DNA from: Reticulitermes lucifugus
Lineage: Eukaryota; Arthropoda; Insecta; Blattodea; Rhinotermitidae
Assembly: GCA_026260175.1 (NCBI GenBank)
Contig: JAKCWW010002731.1
Coordinates: forward strand, 1 to 53,638
Direction: 5' to 3'
DNA length: 53,638 nt
Shown: positions 20,659 to 52,253 of the stretch, piece after piece
Layout of the letters: the number at the start of each line of letters is the position of its first letter
How positions within the stretch are numbered: the first letter of the stretch is position 1
Notes under the pieces: model-generated
Seen by the model: the letters and a program-made list of their open reading frames with translations, nothing else
Databases searched by the model: none
What the model was told of the DNA's origin: nothing
Translations under genes and position numbers: made by a program

Positions 20659-22021
20659 ATGTCACCAGAAGGGTCCATTGGGTTGTAATGAATATATATT
20701 TCTGTGGACCACAGTTCTGCTATGTACTGCCATGGAAACACATTGTGATTGACGAAACATTGTGATTATTTGAGGTATCAAATGGGTGTCAAGTAATGAC
20801 ACAGGGTAGACCACAGATCACTTTTTACACTATGAAAACTGTTGCGGTTGCCTAACAACCACAGCCAGGCAGCGACTGAAAAAACAGACAAATATCGAAG
20901 ATGAATTGTACCATAATTCGTAACAGCATTAAAAATATTATGCCAAATTCTGCCAAAGCAGAAGTTCCTTCACCAGCCTTTAAAAAATGCCTTGTGACTG
21001 TGTATGTGTAACCGTTTCATCCCCAAAATATTTTAAATTGCCTGTAATACTGCCTGTGAGTATGAAGTTTACCCACACATTTTTCTTGAAGTGGAAGAAA
21101 ACATGCATTGTGCATACTCAAGTCTATTCTGACTCAACTAACTTATTGGTCATTTCCTGTAAACACCTTGTTTTCTTCTTGTTGCCATATTTTGTGACTT
21201 GTCACATTGAAATTTATATTATTACATGTTATTGCTGCATGTGTGCATGCACACACACATCTGAATACTGTACTTGGTAACTGTTAACTGCGTTTAACCC
21301 TTAAAAAGCATAACACATATGTTATTCACATGGTGGGAAAGGGAATTCAATATCCAGTATCCACAGCTGTGTGTATTTAAATTATCTAGTTCCTTCTTTC
21401 TGTGCCACCTGTGGTGAAAGTGGCCATACTTTAATGTTTTTAAAAATTTTGCAGTGGCAGAAAGCATTTTGAGGATTTATGAACACAGTAGTTATTTGTG
21501 TATATCCACTGTTTTTAACATTTCAAATTCTAAGGAAAATGAAGCTATACAAATTAGAGAAAGTTTGGTATAAAATGAATGGGTCATGTAAGAAAATTCA
21601 GCTCACCTCCAGACACATCCAACTGGCAATGAACAAATATTTATTTCTACAACCACTCAACCATGCTCCTGTGCGTACATCTGCTGTACCTTCTACATGA
21701 AATACAAGATTGTTTAATTTCTACACAAAATTCTGTGTTATGTGGCACATTTTTATATTCACTTTTGTTGTATATTACTACAATAACTGCTTCAAAAGGG
21801 TCATCACAATGTATATTAACCTCTATGATACTGTAATGGTTATGGACTATGTAGAAGAAAATAGTCATTTAATTATGTTATCACATCCCATGATGTATGT
21901 GACATTTACCCTTAAATTGCAATGCACCACACAATGAAGAAAGTGTATTTTTACTGGTATTTTCCTAACATGATTTTAATAAAATGAAGTATGTTATTTA
22001 TATGTGAGTTTATCTAATATA

Positions 22022-22172
22022 TACCGTCAAACCCTGACACAGTGCCGCTCTTTACCACAATTTTTTGCAGTATGACAAGGATGGCAATAAATCAAAATAC
22101 TGTACAAAAAGGGAATTTTTGTTCACAGACTTCCATGGGTGTGAAGTGAGGGTCTGGCTGGAACACCCCAGT
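22022..22172 (-). mobile_element. Tigger-like MITE copy 2, inverted
   Basis: Starts TACCGTCAAACCCTGACA. Its reverse complement carries AAGTCTGTGAACAAAAATTCC and CAGTATTTTGATTTATTGCC, matching the MITE in the ADA intron at 17891-18050. The far end is decayed. Confidence 0.6.
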
Positions 22173-23419
22173 AGCCATACCTGTAAGAGTAGTGTGCCAG
22201 TACTACAGGAGTTTCTGGCTGCACTTTGAATCCTCATCCCCAATTTTTTTTATCACCACAAATATACTTTACTGTAATTTCTTATTTGTATGTTACTGTT
22301 TAAATTGTTAGCCACTATGACCATAACTGAGGAAGCTAGGGTCCAAATTTGGCCTGTCATGCCATAGTAGTAGTATATTGTACTACTGACAAGGAAAGCA
22401 GCCAACCTGTCTGTTCCCTACTACAGACATAACACAGAACACCCAAACATATTGTGAACTTTCTTACATACAGTGCCAAAATTTACAAGAGCCACAACTC
22501 CTCAAGATATGATAAAGTACAGCAGTAGAGTTTTTGAATGTGATTAGTAGATTCTATGTATACATACGCATATGACCTTATGTTCTTAGATTAGAACTCT
22601 CATGACTTGTTCATTAATTTTGTCAGAGTGAACTACATTAATGAAAACTGAAGAAATATCCTTACCTTCTAACCTTAAACAGATATAAACATTTATCTCC
22701 TAACAGTTCCCATTTACAGTGCAAAACGTATGTGCATATGAACACTGTATTTATGGAAAGGAAGCAGTACCTAGCCAAACAGCAAAATAGCCGAGACTTA
22801 TTACAGTAGGTAGTTAGAGGGCAGACACAGTGTGAGGCTTAATATCCCAAATTGCCACTAACAACTTTTGTTACATCTGCATTGTTTTGCTATTTATTGA
22901 CTGGTAATTATACACACACTGTGATGTATTAATTGGTACTTAGTACAATTAATAGAGAATAAACTAACTTCTTGTCTGAACTCATGTGGGCTGCGATAAG
23001 GTTTTCAGGTTCAAACTCCAACACCTTACCTGGACAAACTTTTTTTTTCCATATTCATTAGTAATATGCCAGTTATGTAGCATTATAACAAAAGGATTGG
23101 GATTCCATGCATATGTGTATCTATAAAAGTATATTCTTTGATTATATCTCTCATAGCTCGTTTGTTAATGCAGTTAGAGTGATCCACATTAATAACAAGA
23201 TGGGCAATGTACGTACACTGTGGCCTGTTAGCATAACGTTTATACCTCCTCGGTGAACCTGATACCATTTCACTTGCAGGTCACATCTGTGCGTTGCATC
23301 TCTATTATGTATTTCTGAACTTAAAATTTTTCCATGTTGTCCACAGCAAACGATAATACTGAAGCTTGTCACTGCAGAGGTCTGGGCGAAATCCTAGGCC
23401 AGTCCATGTGGAATATATA

Positions 23420-23520
23420 GTGGACAAAGTGGCAATGGGACAGGTTTGTCTCTAATCATTTCAGTTTTCACCTCTCATTATCATTCCACCAATGTTCCAC
23501 ATTATATTTCATTGTTAAAC
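23420..23520 (+). repeat. Unclassified interspersed repeat, copy 1
   Basis: GTGGACAAAGTGGCAATGGG, then ACAGGTTT, then ATCATTCCACCAATG. The same string is present in reverse complement at 27760-27870. Confidence 0.7.
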
Positions 23521-26500
23521 AGAACACCTCTCGCAGTGTGTTAAACAAGAGATGTTAAAATCTAGATTTAAGCTAAAAGTTCCAAGCACAACTCATAAAA
23601 CCTACTTTCCTATTGCACAAAATTCCAGTGCTACAATTTCTGTGTTGATAATGCTAAGTTCATAATCCAACAATGAAATATAATTTAGCTCACTGGTCAG
23701 CCTGCTGGGCTCATTCATCACTGATGACAGGAACAAATCTACATCAGCCAGAAACCACCTTGTTTCAAATTCACACAACAGAATCCAACTGCTGCCAATT
23801 TACATTCTTTTGTTATTACAATCAAATATTATGGCAGTGCATACAATTTCATACACCTCAATAATAAACAGAACAGATGATTTCTGTTTCTGGGTAATTT
23901 GTATACAAATTCAAACACAGAAAAACAGATCCCTTTTCCCATAAAAATGAATAGAATACACCTAATGACATGATCTTAACAATTAAATGATACATCCTTC
24001 TGCAAACCCAATGTCTTTTATCTGTTTGTTAAGAAAGTTTTTGTAACCAAACCCACTCCAAATGCTTGAAAACTTCCCTGTACACATTTCTTACACAAAT
24101 ATATTACTTCAGACATTTTGTGGCACACAGAAACCACAGTATGAAGTGTGAATACAGGCACCCCCAGACTATGTAAGCCCAGACTTACAAAAACTCATAC
24201 TTACGTACATTTTCCACAAACCATTTTTGTTTAATTTTTATGCCTAGAATGATTTAATTCTCTTTACTTACTCTACCCACAATTATTTTTAAGATTTTAA
24301 CACATTATACTTTTTATCTCAGCAGACAGTTATGAAATTAACAAGTACACACACACATGTACACTATATAAATGAATAAAATTATGTATGTGTTTGGTGG
24401 GTAGTGGGCTGAATGTCCACATATGTGAAAGTCACGTTACATAAAGGTTTGCAGAATGGAACCCTTACATATGTCAGGGAATATCTGTGCAAAGAAAGTA
24501 GAAATGGACTAGCTTACACATATAAGGAAACTATCAACAGAAGGTCAAGAATTAGCTACATACAGTATTCATATTTTAACATGTCATGTGAAAAAGTCTT
24601 GTAATAATGTTATGTTGTTCTTCAATCAACCTGATAAATCACATTTTCACACAACTTCACTGCCTTTTTTAAAACACTGTTCAAATGTTAAAAACTCGTA
24701 TAAGAGTCACTTCAACTGCAGTATGCATACTATAAAAACATTCAACTGGATAAGTTTTGCAACATTCTTCACTCTTTCTGGAAACGTTTCAACATTTTTC
24801 ATAACACAATTTTACCTTGTCACAGAAACAAAGGAATTTACTTGATATCAATTATGCTTCTAGTAATTATTTTAGTAACCTTAATTGGCCAGGAATTTAC
24901 TTCTGGAAAAATGGCATATTTACAAAATTTGAGTTAGATAACCAATGGATATGAGTCTTTAAATACTCTGTACTGTAGACGTACAAGGATGAGCATCTAT
25001 GTGGCCTGAGCTTTCAAAATAAAAAGAGCATGAAACCACATTTAAAACAACTTTATCTCAGGAATTAAATTACTCCATACTTATCTCATTTAATCAGTAC
25101 AAATACAGAGTGGTCATATGGCAGTGGTGACAATATCAATACACAAGGAGGTTATATTATTTTCATTTTCCAAGAAAAAAATTAATTTCACAACAGTGCC
25201 ACCTGCAGGCTGTCAAAATGATCAAAGGCAAGAAACATGACCTACATACACTTACACCCGTGGGGCAATCCCAAAAGAATTAACACAATAAACAGGAAAT
25301 TGTTGTCAGTTAGTTACAATACTAAAATTAACAGGGGCTATCCTGACACCTAGTCAGACCAACCTTGGTTGTCATTAGTGCCGCTTAAGTTAGTGCCACT
25401 GAGTGACCTACCCAACAGTGATCACACATTGCGCATTCAAAACAAAAATAAAACACTTCCAGACCTCAAGTCCATTGCCTTATGAAATTTTCACCACTTA
25501 ATGGTACAAACGTCGAACACACTTAGTATGCTGGTTGTGATGTACGTTTTATAGATTTCAGGCACTTTTAAGACTTGTTTCAAAGTTTTATTTAAAACAA
25601 ACAGTGAAAAGCAAACTAAAGATCTTTTGCTCATAATCAGTAATTTGAAATATATTTCAGAGCCCTTATTTCAAGCCTAAAATTTATTTTGTTCTGTTCT
25701 GGGCAAAGCTGACAGCTGCTTTATTGATAGACTCCTGAAAGTTTATTCTATTTAACTTGTGTTTATTTAATTTTTCCGTACAACTTTCAGCCAACAAGAT
25801 TCACCTAACTATTTGTCAACAAATTATAAAATTTCTTCCATTGTTCTGGCTTATAAGGACTACCTGTTTCACTGAATACATACCCAATAAACTGTCAAAC
25901 TGTGGAAATTAATCCAGCTAAAAAGATTTATTTTTTAAATTTAATAAACCACTACCCTGTATACATACCATCATAATACGCAAAAGTGAGGAAATCATTC
26001 CAGCCAACAAAGGTTAACACATTTCTTTTAGGAACTGAATAAACCAAAATGCCATACCATGACATGTACTATCATACAGTATATGATCATGCAGCCATTA
26101 GAAACATCTCTCAAAACAGCGGTTTTCAAACCATCCCACAGAACCCTGGCCACACTTACCATCGGAAGTAATATGAAGTCTCACAACGTCAACAACTATA
26201 CCTGAAATATCATAATTGAGCTTATGAACTGATTCTGAATCTATCCGAGGTTCAGATAATGATGAAGGAGTTTGTTACTTCATATTCTTTCAAAACCTAG
26301 GATGGCCAAGACTGAACATAATTCAAAGATGCAAATGCACTTCCATTGTTCCCTCTCTCATGTCGCCTAATTACGCAACTCCCTTTAATGCAAACTATCA
26401 CAAATTCTTCTGACATATCAATTAAAGAACCGCTTATATAATACTACTTTTGTCTCAGACATAAACTGTTTAAAGAAATCAAACAACACATAAACCTTTT

Positions 26501-27639
26501 ATGGGCATGCCTGTGGATGGAACAGCCACAGCAATACATGCAATAACACTGTATCAGGGGTCACTGATAGACATACAAGCATCTGAATATTCAAGCATTC
26601 AAGAATGTTACATCATGTTGACTGGTAAACAGTTACTCAAGTCTGAAGCAGTGTGGTGACTCTAAAGTGTTGGCACATATTTAGCAGTTGACATGACATC
26701 ACATCCCACTGTGAGAACTACAGACCTCAGAGATTGGTATCTCCTAGCTGCCTTATCCTACTTGCTACTCAATAATCCATCCTTCATCAAAATATAAACC
26801 ACACAAAGAATGAAATTGATGTAAGTCTTCATTCAACACAACCAACCCTCCTTCCTCAAGTATCTGTTCTACATATTAGTAGCCGCTAAATTACCTTCTG
26901 CCTGGCAGACACCTACATATCTATGCTCTGTCACAGCAGCTTGATCATAAGCAATAAATTCACTTACCTTCCCACTACAGTTCTTTATTACATAACAAAA
27001 ATGATCATATCTAAAATTACTGAAATATGTATGTGTACAGAATGGGCATGTTTTACACTCGTCTCTTGTATCTAACACTGCATTAAAATAGATTACAGAC
27101 AGTCAGTGTTTGATAACAGTTTCTTGTCTTGTTACATGGTAAGGCAACAAAGTGAGTGAAAGTGATTAAAAAATTTTCAAAACCATATAATGTTATCCAG
27201 CTTCCTTGCATTAAAAGGGTTTAATCATGAATACCATAAAATCAAGTCCCACTTTGAGAACTATATGAAGTTCAAGCAACTGGATGAAAGAAAAGTTCTC
27301 AAAACATATGTGGTCTCTCACAGCAGTCTTACATCATTATAAAAGAAACTTTTCATCCAACTGTCATGTTGCCAGTACGTTAATGCTAAGGTGGGAAGGC
27401 ATTCACTTACATGCAGCACATATTTTTCAGAAGACTCAATGTCCCACAGCCATTATAGAATTTCATGGATTCCAACAGATTAGTTATGTCCACTCAGGAC
27501 AAGCAGTAATCTAAAATCAGTTGTAAATGCCAGCAGAATGGAACAAATGACCTAAAAAGCAATGAATCCATGTACTGGGTAGGTTCTCAAGGGAAGACTA
27601 AAAAGCGCAGAAAATCGCAAGTGGCAGTTTCAGGTATGG

Positions 27640-27890
27640 TTTAACCCTTTAAAGAATAAGAGAAAGTACTTTTCTGTCCAATGCTCCCTGACTTCTGGCA
27701 CAGCACTGCTTTTTTGGAAGGTGCCTGGGCTTTGCCTGTTTGTCCTTCTGGTAAGAGCAACATGCAGATGAAAAGGAGTATGGATATGGAGCATTGGTGG
27801 AATGATACTGACAGTGGAAAACCGAAGGATGAGTAAAACCTGTCCCATTGCCACTTTGTCCACAACTGAACCCGGGCCACCGCAATGAGA
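27640..27890 (-). repeat. Unclassified interspersed repeat, copy 2
   Basis: The reverse complement reads GTTGTGGACAAAGTGGCAAT, GGGACAGGTTTTACTC and ATCATTCCACCAATG, as at 23420-23520, and extends further at the distal side. Three overlapping open frames here look repeat-derived, not genic. Confidence 0.65.
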
Positions 27891-28487
27891 GGCCAGTGAC
27901 TAACTGGGTTGAAAGTTACGAAAGAACCGGAATAAGTGAAAGCAGTTTGGAGACTGACTCCTGTGATAATGAAAACAACTCAAACTGACAAAAAAAGGGC
28001 AACTTCAAAATAAATGTTAAATTCTATCAAGTAAAAAAATTCATATGTCACCCAGATCACGCTCATCATAAAAATACCAAATGCACTTATTTTCCACAAC
28101 ACTGCTTAATTTTTGCAAAATGATAATTACACTCTATTATACAAGCATGTCAAAATCAATACCAGAAAAATATGTAAATTAAACCGACATGTGTGATTCA
28201 CGTCTTCTGTACACTTACTTCAAATGAAGAGAAATATTTCATCACTAAAATAACACGATTCACAACTGCACAGAAAGTGTGTTACGGATCTCTTCAAGGA
28301 CCAAACATTGGATTTGTTTGGGAGTAAGAAGTGTTACTTAGTCTTACAGATACAAAAAGATACCTTGATTTGTGACCTAACTCGTGGTAAAGTTTATTCC
28401 ACTCTGACTGGAATATGACACTTTAAGATGATCCGAATACATCAACTGTACAACGCACTACGATACTGCCTACTGTGAAAACAGGAG

Positions 28488-28790
28488 ACCGGATAGTGTA
28501 GTTGGTATAGTGTCTAGGCTACAGACTGGACAACCAAGGAATCACAGTTTGATTCCCAGCATAGACAAGAGGTTTTAAAGTGCCCAAACTGACTCTGGGA
28601 CCCAGCCAGCCTTCTATTCAATGGGTTTCAGCGGCATTTTTCCAGCAATATAGCAGCCAGGACATGAAGGTTATCACTCTTTTATATCTAGTGCCAAGGT
28701 TAAAGAAAGAGTGGAGGAGCTATACCTCAAATCCCTTGTATGCCTTTGCAGTGTGTACAGGAACCACTTTACCTTTACCTTCACGTATTG
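28488..28790 (+). mobile_element. tRNA-derived SINE, best-preserved copy
   Basis: Box A TAGTGTAGTTGGTATAGTG (28495-28513) and box B GTTTGATTCCC near 28549-28559 are both present at tRNA-like spacing. The non-tRNA body (ACTCTGGGACCC, TTCTATTCAATGGG, TAGTGCCAAGG, GAGCTATACCTC) follows. The internal pol III promoter is largely intact. Confidence 0.8.
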
Positions 28791-28842
28791 TGAAAATATG
28801 TTACCAGTACTTGGGAAAATATTCTGCAACACTATATGAAAA

Positions 28843-28861
28843 AAATATATATATATATATT
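28843..28861. repeat. (AT)n microsatellite
   Basis: AT run directly after an A-rich stretch. Confidence 0.9.
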
Positions 28862-29826
28862 ACTACACAGGTGGCACTATTAGAAGGTACAGCAAGTTGA
28901 AGCACTGTCTGCTAAGACAGACCCAAATGCAAATTCCATTTATGCTCAGTGCAGTCAACCAAAAATCAGCACATAGTCTACATGCAAACTACATTCCATG
29001 TCTGTTTGCACAGAATGGAGGCATTCAGAGCCTCCTGGAATCTCGGCAAGATGAAGAGCTCAGTTCTGAGGTCAAAGTACTCATGAAGTGGTCAGCTACT
29101 CCAAACGGCAGAAAAGTGTGAAAATGCTAGCAAGCAGGAGCACCTACAACTCATTATTCACTTCAAACCATGGCAAGGCTCTCCACACTTCCACAATTTG
29201 GGTTGGTTCATTGTGAACAAAAATTTGTAAATATCACTGAAAACTCAACTTAGAACCCGTTCAATGACAGTCCAGTGTCTTTTCCTAAGCTTCTGAAGCC
29301 CACAAAACTAAAAAATTAATAATTTCAAATAAACTGTTCCCTGTAATTACAAAAGCTGTTTAATATAATGTTACTTTTTATATTTGGTTGGTTAATGTTT
29401 AATTTATATTTTGCTACCACCCAGCGTCTTATACACATCCAATGACATTCAAAGTTTGAAAATCACTGCTTTGAACTTCCATTGTATCTGGTACGCTATG
29501 GAGACAAGCCTACTTAACCTTCTAATCCTGTCACATCCATAGTCGTATAAAATATTTAACAACCACATTTGTTCCAACTCTTGCATACGTACACAAACAC
29601 ACACACACCAAAAAATGCACATACACTTCTTGGTCTCAAACGTGTATAAGTTTATCATGAAATTAACTGCACCCTTGGGATGACATTATCAGTCATTCTG
29701 AATTCTATTAAAAAAAAGGATCATGTACACTTGAGAAGAGCAAAATGCACTGTAGGTATCTACAATGTATTAAGCCCATACGAATCTTGTATTGAGCAGC
29801 TAGGTCACTGTTGGCTGAAATTTCTG

Positions 29827-48428
<18,602 letters not shown>

Positions 48429-48429
48429 A

Positions 48430-48830
48430 TTTTCTGCGTTGAACTAAACGGTAGATATAGAAAGCATAAACAAAACTGCAACAAAATTAAGAAACTCATA
48501 TTAAGGCAAAATGTAAAATATATACCAACTGTCCCATACACACACAAGCTATACCGTACAACTCAGTTCCTTCACCACTTTAGAACATTTCGACAAGATT
48601 TCTGTGTACAAGTTCAAGGGGGCGTATTTCAGTGTCACCTACCCAAAGCACAAATCAGTATTACACTTTCTACTGTCCCGAACAAGTCTGTGACTAATAC
48701 GGCTGTTCTTAATAGTTTCATTTACATTTAACTGGAAATCGGCTACACTCGTTAACAAGTACCCACACCTCAGCTGTCTCAACCGGCTTCACCACGACCA
48801 CACGCCACAAACCAGCGTGGCAAGCTGCAA
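48430..48830 (-). promoter_or_regulatory. Probable STT3A 5' UTR and promoter region
   Basis: Upstream of the start codon the minus strand has a good acceptor (TTCTTAATTTTGTTGCAG, ending near 48476) and, farther up, a possible donor GTAGGT near 48641, so a non-coding first exon is plausible. CpG becomes frequent from about 48600 outward. No TATA box stands out. Confidence 0.35.
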
Positions 48831-50590
48831 CGTTGCCGTATGAATCTTACAAGATAAACATCGATAAACATATCGAAATCCAACAGCATGCAGGCATGGA
48901 CCACAGGTACGATAAAACAGTCAATTCTAATCCGTGGATACGCATCTCAACATACTACCATCCACACTATTGGGATGTTGTGAACCAACGCTTCTACCGG
49001 TACCTCAGGGAACCATGCGCAGACTTCAACATCATAATCGATAACACAACCCACTACTATTCCTGCAAGTCAACAGAAAAAATATTTCTCGTTAACACAA
49101 CTTCAATTCTATATATTCTGCATATTTTATAACATGTAGAGGAATTTATTAAATATGAATTGCATTTCATTTCACATGAGAAATTGAGATCTCATTTCCT
49201 GTACAACAATTATTACCGAACACAATCTCTATACATATGATATAACGATAACATTCTCTTACCTTGTAGACATAAACAGACTGAATATACAACAAATGAC
49301 GCAAGGATGACAGCGTAAACGCTTTAGAAACCGTATTTCAAACTAACTCTTACAACGTAGCCATTAAAATGCGTTAGGCGCCGAAATTAAAACAAGCCTG
49401 TGAATGGTCGACAGCACTTTTGCATCTGTAGTGAAAAATGCGAAGTGCAAACTACATCGCGCAAAAAAACTTCGGTAAAAGACGCCGTGACCTCCTCACC
49501 TGTCCGACTTGCCACGGGGTGTATACGGTTGTACTTCATTGAATAAAAAACATTTTGAATTTACGTTTTATAAGCCGATGATCACTAACTTACCAATAGA
49601 ACCTAAATATATTATAACGCTTGGCGACAGTCGGTTCTAATGACTGCATTGCTTAAGTATCCCGACGTAATCGCGCAGAAAGACTGATGTTTTGGTCGGT
49701 CGAGGAGGGCGGTAAATCTCGTGATTGAAACCACGGATGAAATCTGTTTTGAGGCGATTCCAGTCTGAAAGTTGAGGCCGGTATGCAATTGTTTAGCGTT
49801 CGCACCAGCGCTACCAATATAGATCGTGTTCATTGTTTATATACTTGGGATGCACCATGCAGTTCCTAACACGAAATCTGCATACAGGTTTATATTTCCC
49901 ACTATTGTTTGATATACGACTTGAGGTGCTCACAGTGGTGTGGATCCATAATGCTGTCTGGGTTAGAACACCGTATAGTCTGGTATTTGGTTGTGAATCT
50001 TTTAGAACATTTTGGGTCTCTCTTCACAGGTCCTCTGAAGTTGAACGCAGTATGCTCCGATTGAGAACCTCGGTACCCACCAATCACATTATTCGGCCTC
50101 ACAACCCTCAAAACTACAATTTAGAAGTTTTTCTAGGAATTTGATTGCACTCGCAAAGAGGCATGAAGGCGAGGTTAACGGCACGGTAGGAGGTTGCTTT
50201 ACGGATGTAATGCCACTACATAGTTCCATGCGTTAAACCACTGGCACACTACACAATAACGTATGCCGTCTTCGTAGATGGCGATGAGTAGAAGTACAAT
50301 TCCAGGTTTTGTGTCCTTTGCCTGTGGTTACGACTGCAGCATTGATCACATATACACTTCTGGTTCTGAAGCAATACTAGATAATCTGTGGCTACCTCTG
50401 TGGTGGAAGTGACATCCACTGATTTGAGAACCTTGGACTTTGTTCGTATTGAACCCGGTGAAGGTTCGATGGACGCCTGGAAACATCTTGTGGCGTCCCA
50501 AGCGGTCCCTATGTGCGTTACTATAGCCGGCGCCCAGTGGCTGTGTTTAGTACCACATAGATGGCAAAGAAAAGCACTTCTACAGGCAAA
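48831..50590. other. CpG-rich flank without recognised gene
   Basis: 1.8 kb with many CpGs. Part (49915-50125) carries a repeat with ACACCGTATAGTCTGG, TTTTGGGTCTCTCTTCACAG and CACCAATCACATTATTCGG, distantly like the 14.5-kb foldback arms. The remainder shows short ORFs only and nothing I can name. Confidence 0.5.
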
Positions 50591-50591
50591 G

Positions 50592-50603
50592 TTGTGTCAC
50601 TTG
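50592..50603. repeat. Target-site duplication of element E, left
   Basis: TTGTGTCACTTG matches TTGTATCACTTG at 52242-52253 in 11 of 12 positions. Confidence 0.55.
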
Positions 50604-50662
50604 TTTTTTTCCAGTTTTTTTAACGAACGAATGCACATTTTATTTTCGTATTTCTGTTCAGT

Positions 50663-50709
50663 TCACCCTACATATGTTTCGGCCGTTTCTCGGCCATCAT
50701 CAGGGGTAC
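50663..50709 (-). ncRNA. Hammerhead ribozyme-like motif E-left
   Basis: Minus strand: GTACCC, CTGATGA, extra T, GGCCG with loop AGAAA and CGGCC (5 perfect pairs), GAAAC, ATAT, GTA, GGGTGA. Core and both stems are intact; predicted cleavage lies between 50669 and 50668. Probably the best-preserved copy in the window. Confidence 0.68.
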
Positions 50710-50776
50710 ATTGATAAGTTCTCTTCATTGTTCACTGGTCCATTTGGTATTATCACAGAACTGTTATGCTGTTTAA

Positions 50777-51142
50777 GACAATTTTTACATTGACAATCAC
50801 CAGTATGTAAAAACATAAACACAGTATCTTCAAGTTTTTTCTTGAAATGTCCTGGTGTATATAGTATTTATCTTGCGTTTGAAGTGTAAAGTATAGCACT
50901 ATAAATTGTGAATATAGAGCACTATGTCATTGGAAGTTGTTGAAATCGTTAAAATTATTATTATTAAAAATTGTTAACTTCCAACGACATAGTGCTCTAT
51001 ATTCACAATTTATAGTGCTATACTTTACACTTCTAATGCAAGATAAGTACTATATGCACCAGGACATTTCAAGAAAAAACTTGAAGAAACTGTGATTGTG
51101 TTTTTACATACTGGTGATTGTCAATGTAAAAATTGCCTTAAA
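50777..51142. repeat. Long hairpin at the centre of element E
   Basis: Arms of about 170 bp meet at a 25-bp loop near 50948-50972. GAAGTGTAAAGTATAGCACT and ATATAGAGCACTATGTC on the left are the complements of the right arm (GACATAGTGCTCTATAT, AGTGCTATACTTTACAC). Transcribed RNA would form an extended duplex. Confidence 0.85.
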
Positions 51143-51147
51143 CAGCG

Positions 51148-52060
51148 TAACAGTTCTGTGATACAAAACAAAACTCTTTTCCCATCAAACATTGACTCTC
51201 ATACTATTGATACGAGACAAAGACAAAATTTGTATTTACCTCAAGCTAATTTAACTATTTATCAGAAAGGAGTTTATTATGCGGGTATAAAGATATTTAA
51301 TAAATTACCCATAGAGATTAAGAATACCTCTACTAATTTAAAAAAGTTTAAGGTTGCATTAAGGCATTTTTTGAATACTCACTCGTTTTATACTGTGGAT
51401 GAGTACCTAATTGGATAACTATTACAATAAAAAATACTAGCTTATATTTAGTATTATGTTTGTTTTAGGTGTGATCAGTGGTGGACTGGCCAGGGTGTCA
51501 GCTTGCCCGATGGCAAGTGGGCCCCCTTAAACATTAGACAATATGTTNAAAATGTTAATGACCTTTTAGTAGCTTGAAAATATAATAGAAGTTCCAATAT
51601 TATTACTGCATGCAACTAAAATTTACGTTGTATTACTATTTTAATAAAAAAATTTTAATAAAATTCACCATTTATTTAAAATTGAAAAAATAATTTAAAA
51701 ATGCAATTATAACAATCTGTATTTACATTTAGTATCTACTGTATACTGCCAGTAATATGTACAATATATGTACACTGTAATTACTAAAATATATACATTT
51801 ATTTCGCAATAATTTTAATTATACCTTTTTTTCACTTATGTATTTTTTGAAAATTTTAATTATTTCTTAAACAAATTACATTATAGCCTTATAGTTGTTG
51901 GTGGGCCCCCTTTGTCTCCTTGCAACCAATATTTTTAGACCCAGTCCGCCACTGGGTGTGATTATTTAATGTATGTATTTTATGCTTTTATACTTGAGTT
52001 TGTGACGTGTTCTATATCCATTTATTGGATTTCTGGAACTTATAAATAAATATAAATACA
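51148..52060 (+). mobile_element. 5'-truncated LINE tail inserted in element E
   Basis: A frame to 51418 encodes DTRQRQNLYLPQANLTIYQK, GVYYAGIKIFNKLPIEIKNT and FKVALRHFLNTHSFYTVDEY, then LIG and stop: the conserved C-terminus of an insect LINE polyprotein. The 3' UTR ends in an AAATA-rich run near 52045-52060. It lies exactly where the opposite palindrome arm is continuous, so it inserted after the palindrome formed. Confidence 0.8.
51476..51954. mobile_element. hAT-type MITE with perfect 8-bp target duplication
   Basis: 479 bp. Ends CAGTGGTGGACTGG and, inverted, CAGTGGCGGACTGG (13 of 14 identical). The direct repeat GGTGTGAT flanks both sides (51468-51475 and 51955-51962). Internal sequence is AT-rich and non-coding, with one N at 51548. 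The youngest insertion in the nest. Confidence 0.93.
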
Positions 52061-52105
52061 AATAATACCAAATGGACCAGTGAACAGTGAAGTGAACTTA
52101 TCAGT

Positions 52106-52153
52106 GTACCCATGATGATGGCCAAAACATGGCTGAAACATATGTAGGGTGAA
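52106..52153 (+). ncRNA. Hammerhead-like motif E-right (core mutation)
   Basis: Plus strand: GTACCC, ATGATGA (first core base A instead of C), extra T, GGCC, loop, GGCT, GAAAC, ATAT, GTA, GGGTGA. Stem pairing is mostly retained, but the core change should impair cleavage. Confidence 0.5.
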
Positions 52154-52241
52154 TTGAATAGAAATATGTAAATAAAGATTGCATTTGTTGGTTAAAAAAC
52201 TGAAAATTAATGTTAACATGCACGGTGAACACAACGTGAAA

Positions 52242-52253
52242 TTGTATCACTTG
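52242..52253. repeat. Target-site duplication of element E, right
   Basis: Pairs with 50592-50603; see that entry. Confidence 0.55.

Larger units (their letters stand above)
20660..29826. other. Convergent intergenic spacer
   Basis: About 9 kb between the ADA and STT3A stop codons, minus their 3' UTRs. It is AT-rich and CpG-poor. It holds a Tigger-like MITE, two copies of an unclassified repeat, a SINE and an AT run. All open frames here are short, overlap in several frames and match nothing I recognise. Confidence 0.7.
50604..52241. mobile_element. Nested palindromic element E (palindrome containing LINE containing hAT)
   Basis: The left half (50604-50950) is an inverted copy of the right half (50973-51147 joined to 52061-52190). 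The left half runs CTGTGATA directly into ATACCAAATGGACC (complement at 50740-50770), while the right half is opened between these by a LINE tail at 51148-52060, itself opened by a hAT MITE at 51476-51954. Both ends carry outward hammerhead-like motifs of the same type as element B. A 12-bp near-perfect direct repeat brackets the whole. Confidence 0.75.

Noticed and set aside
28495..28560. tRNA gene
   Set aside because: Box A and box B are present, but the stems do not fold as a tRNA and the body continues as a SINE.
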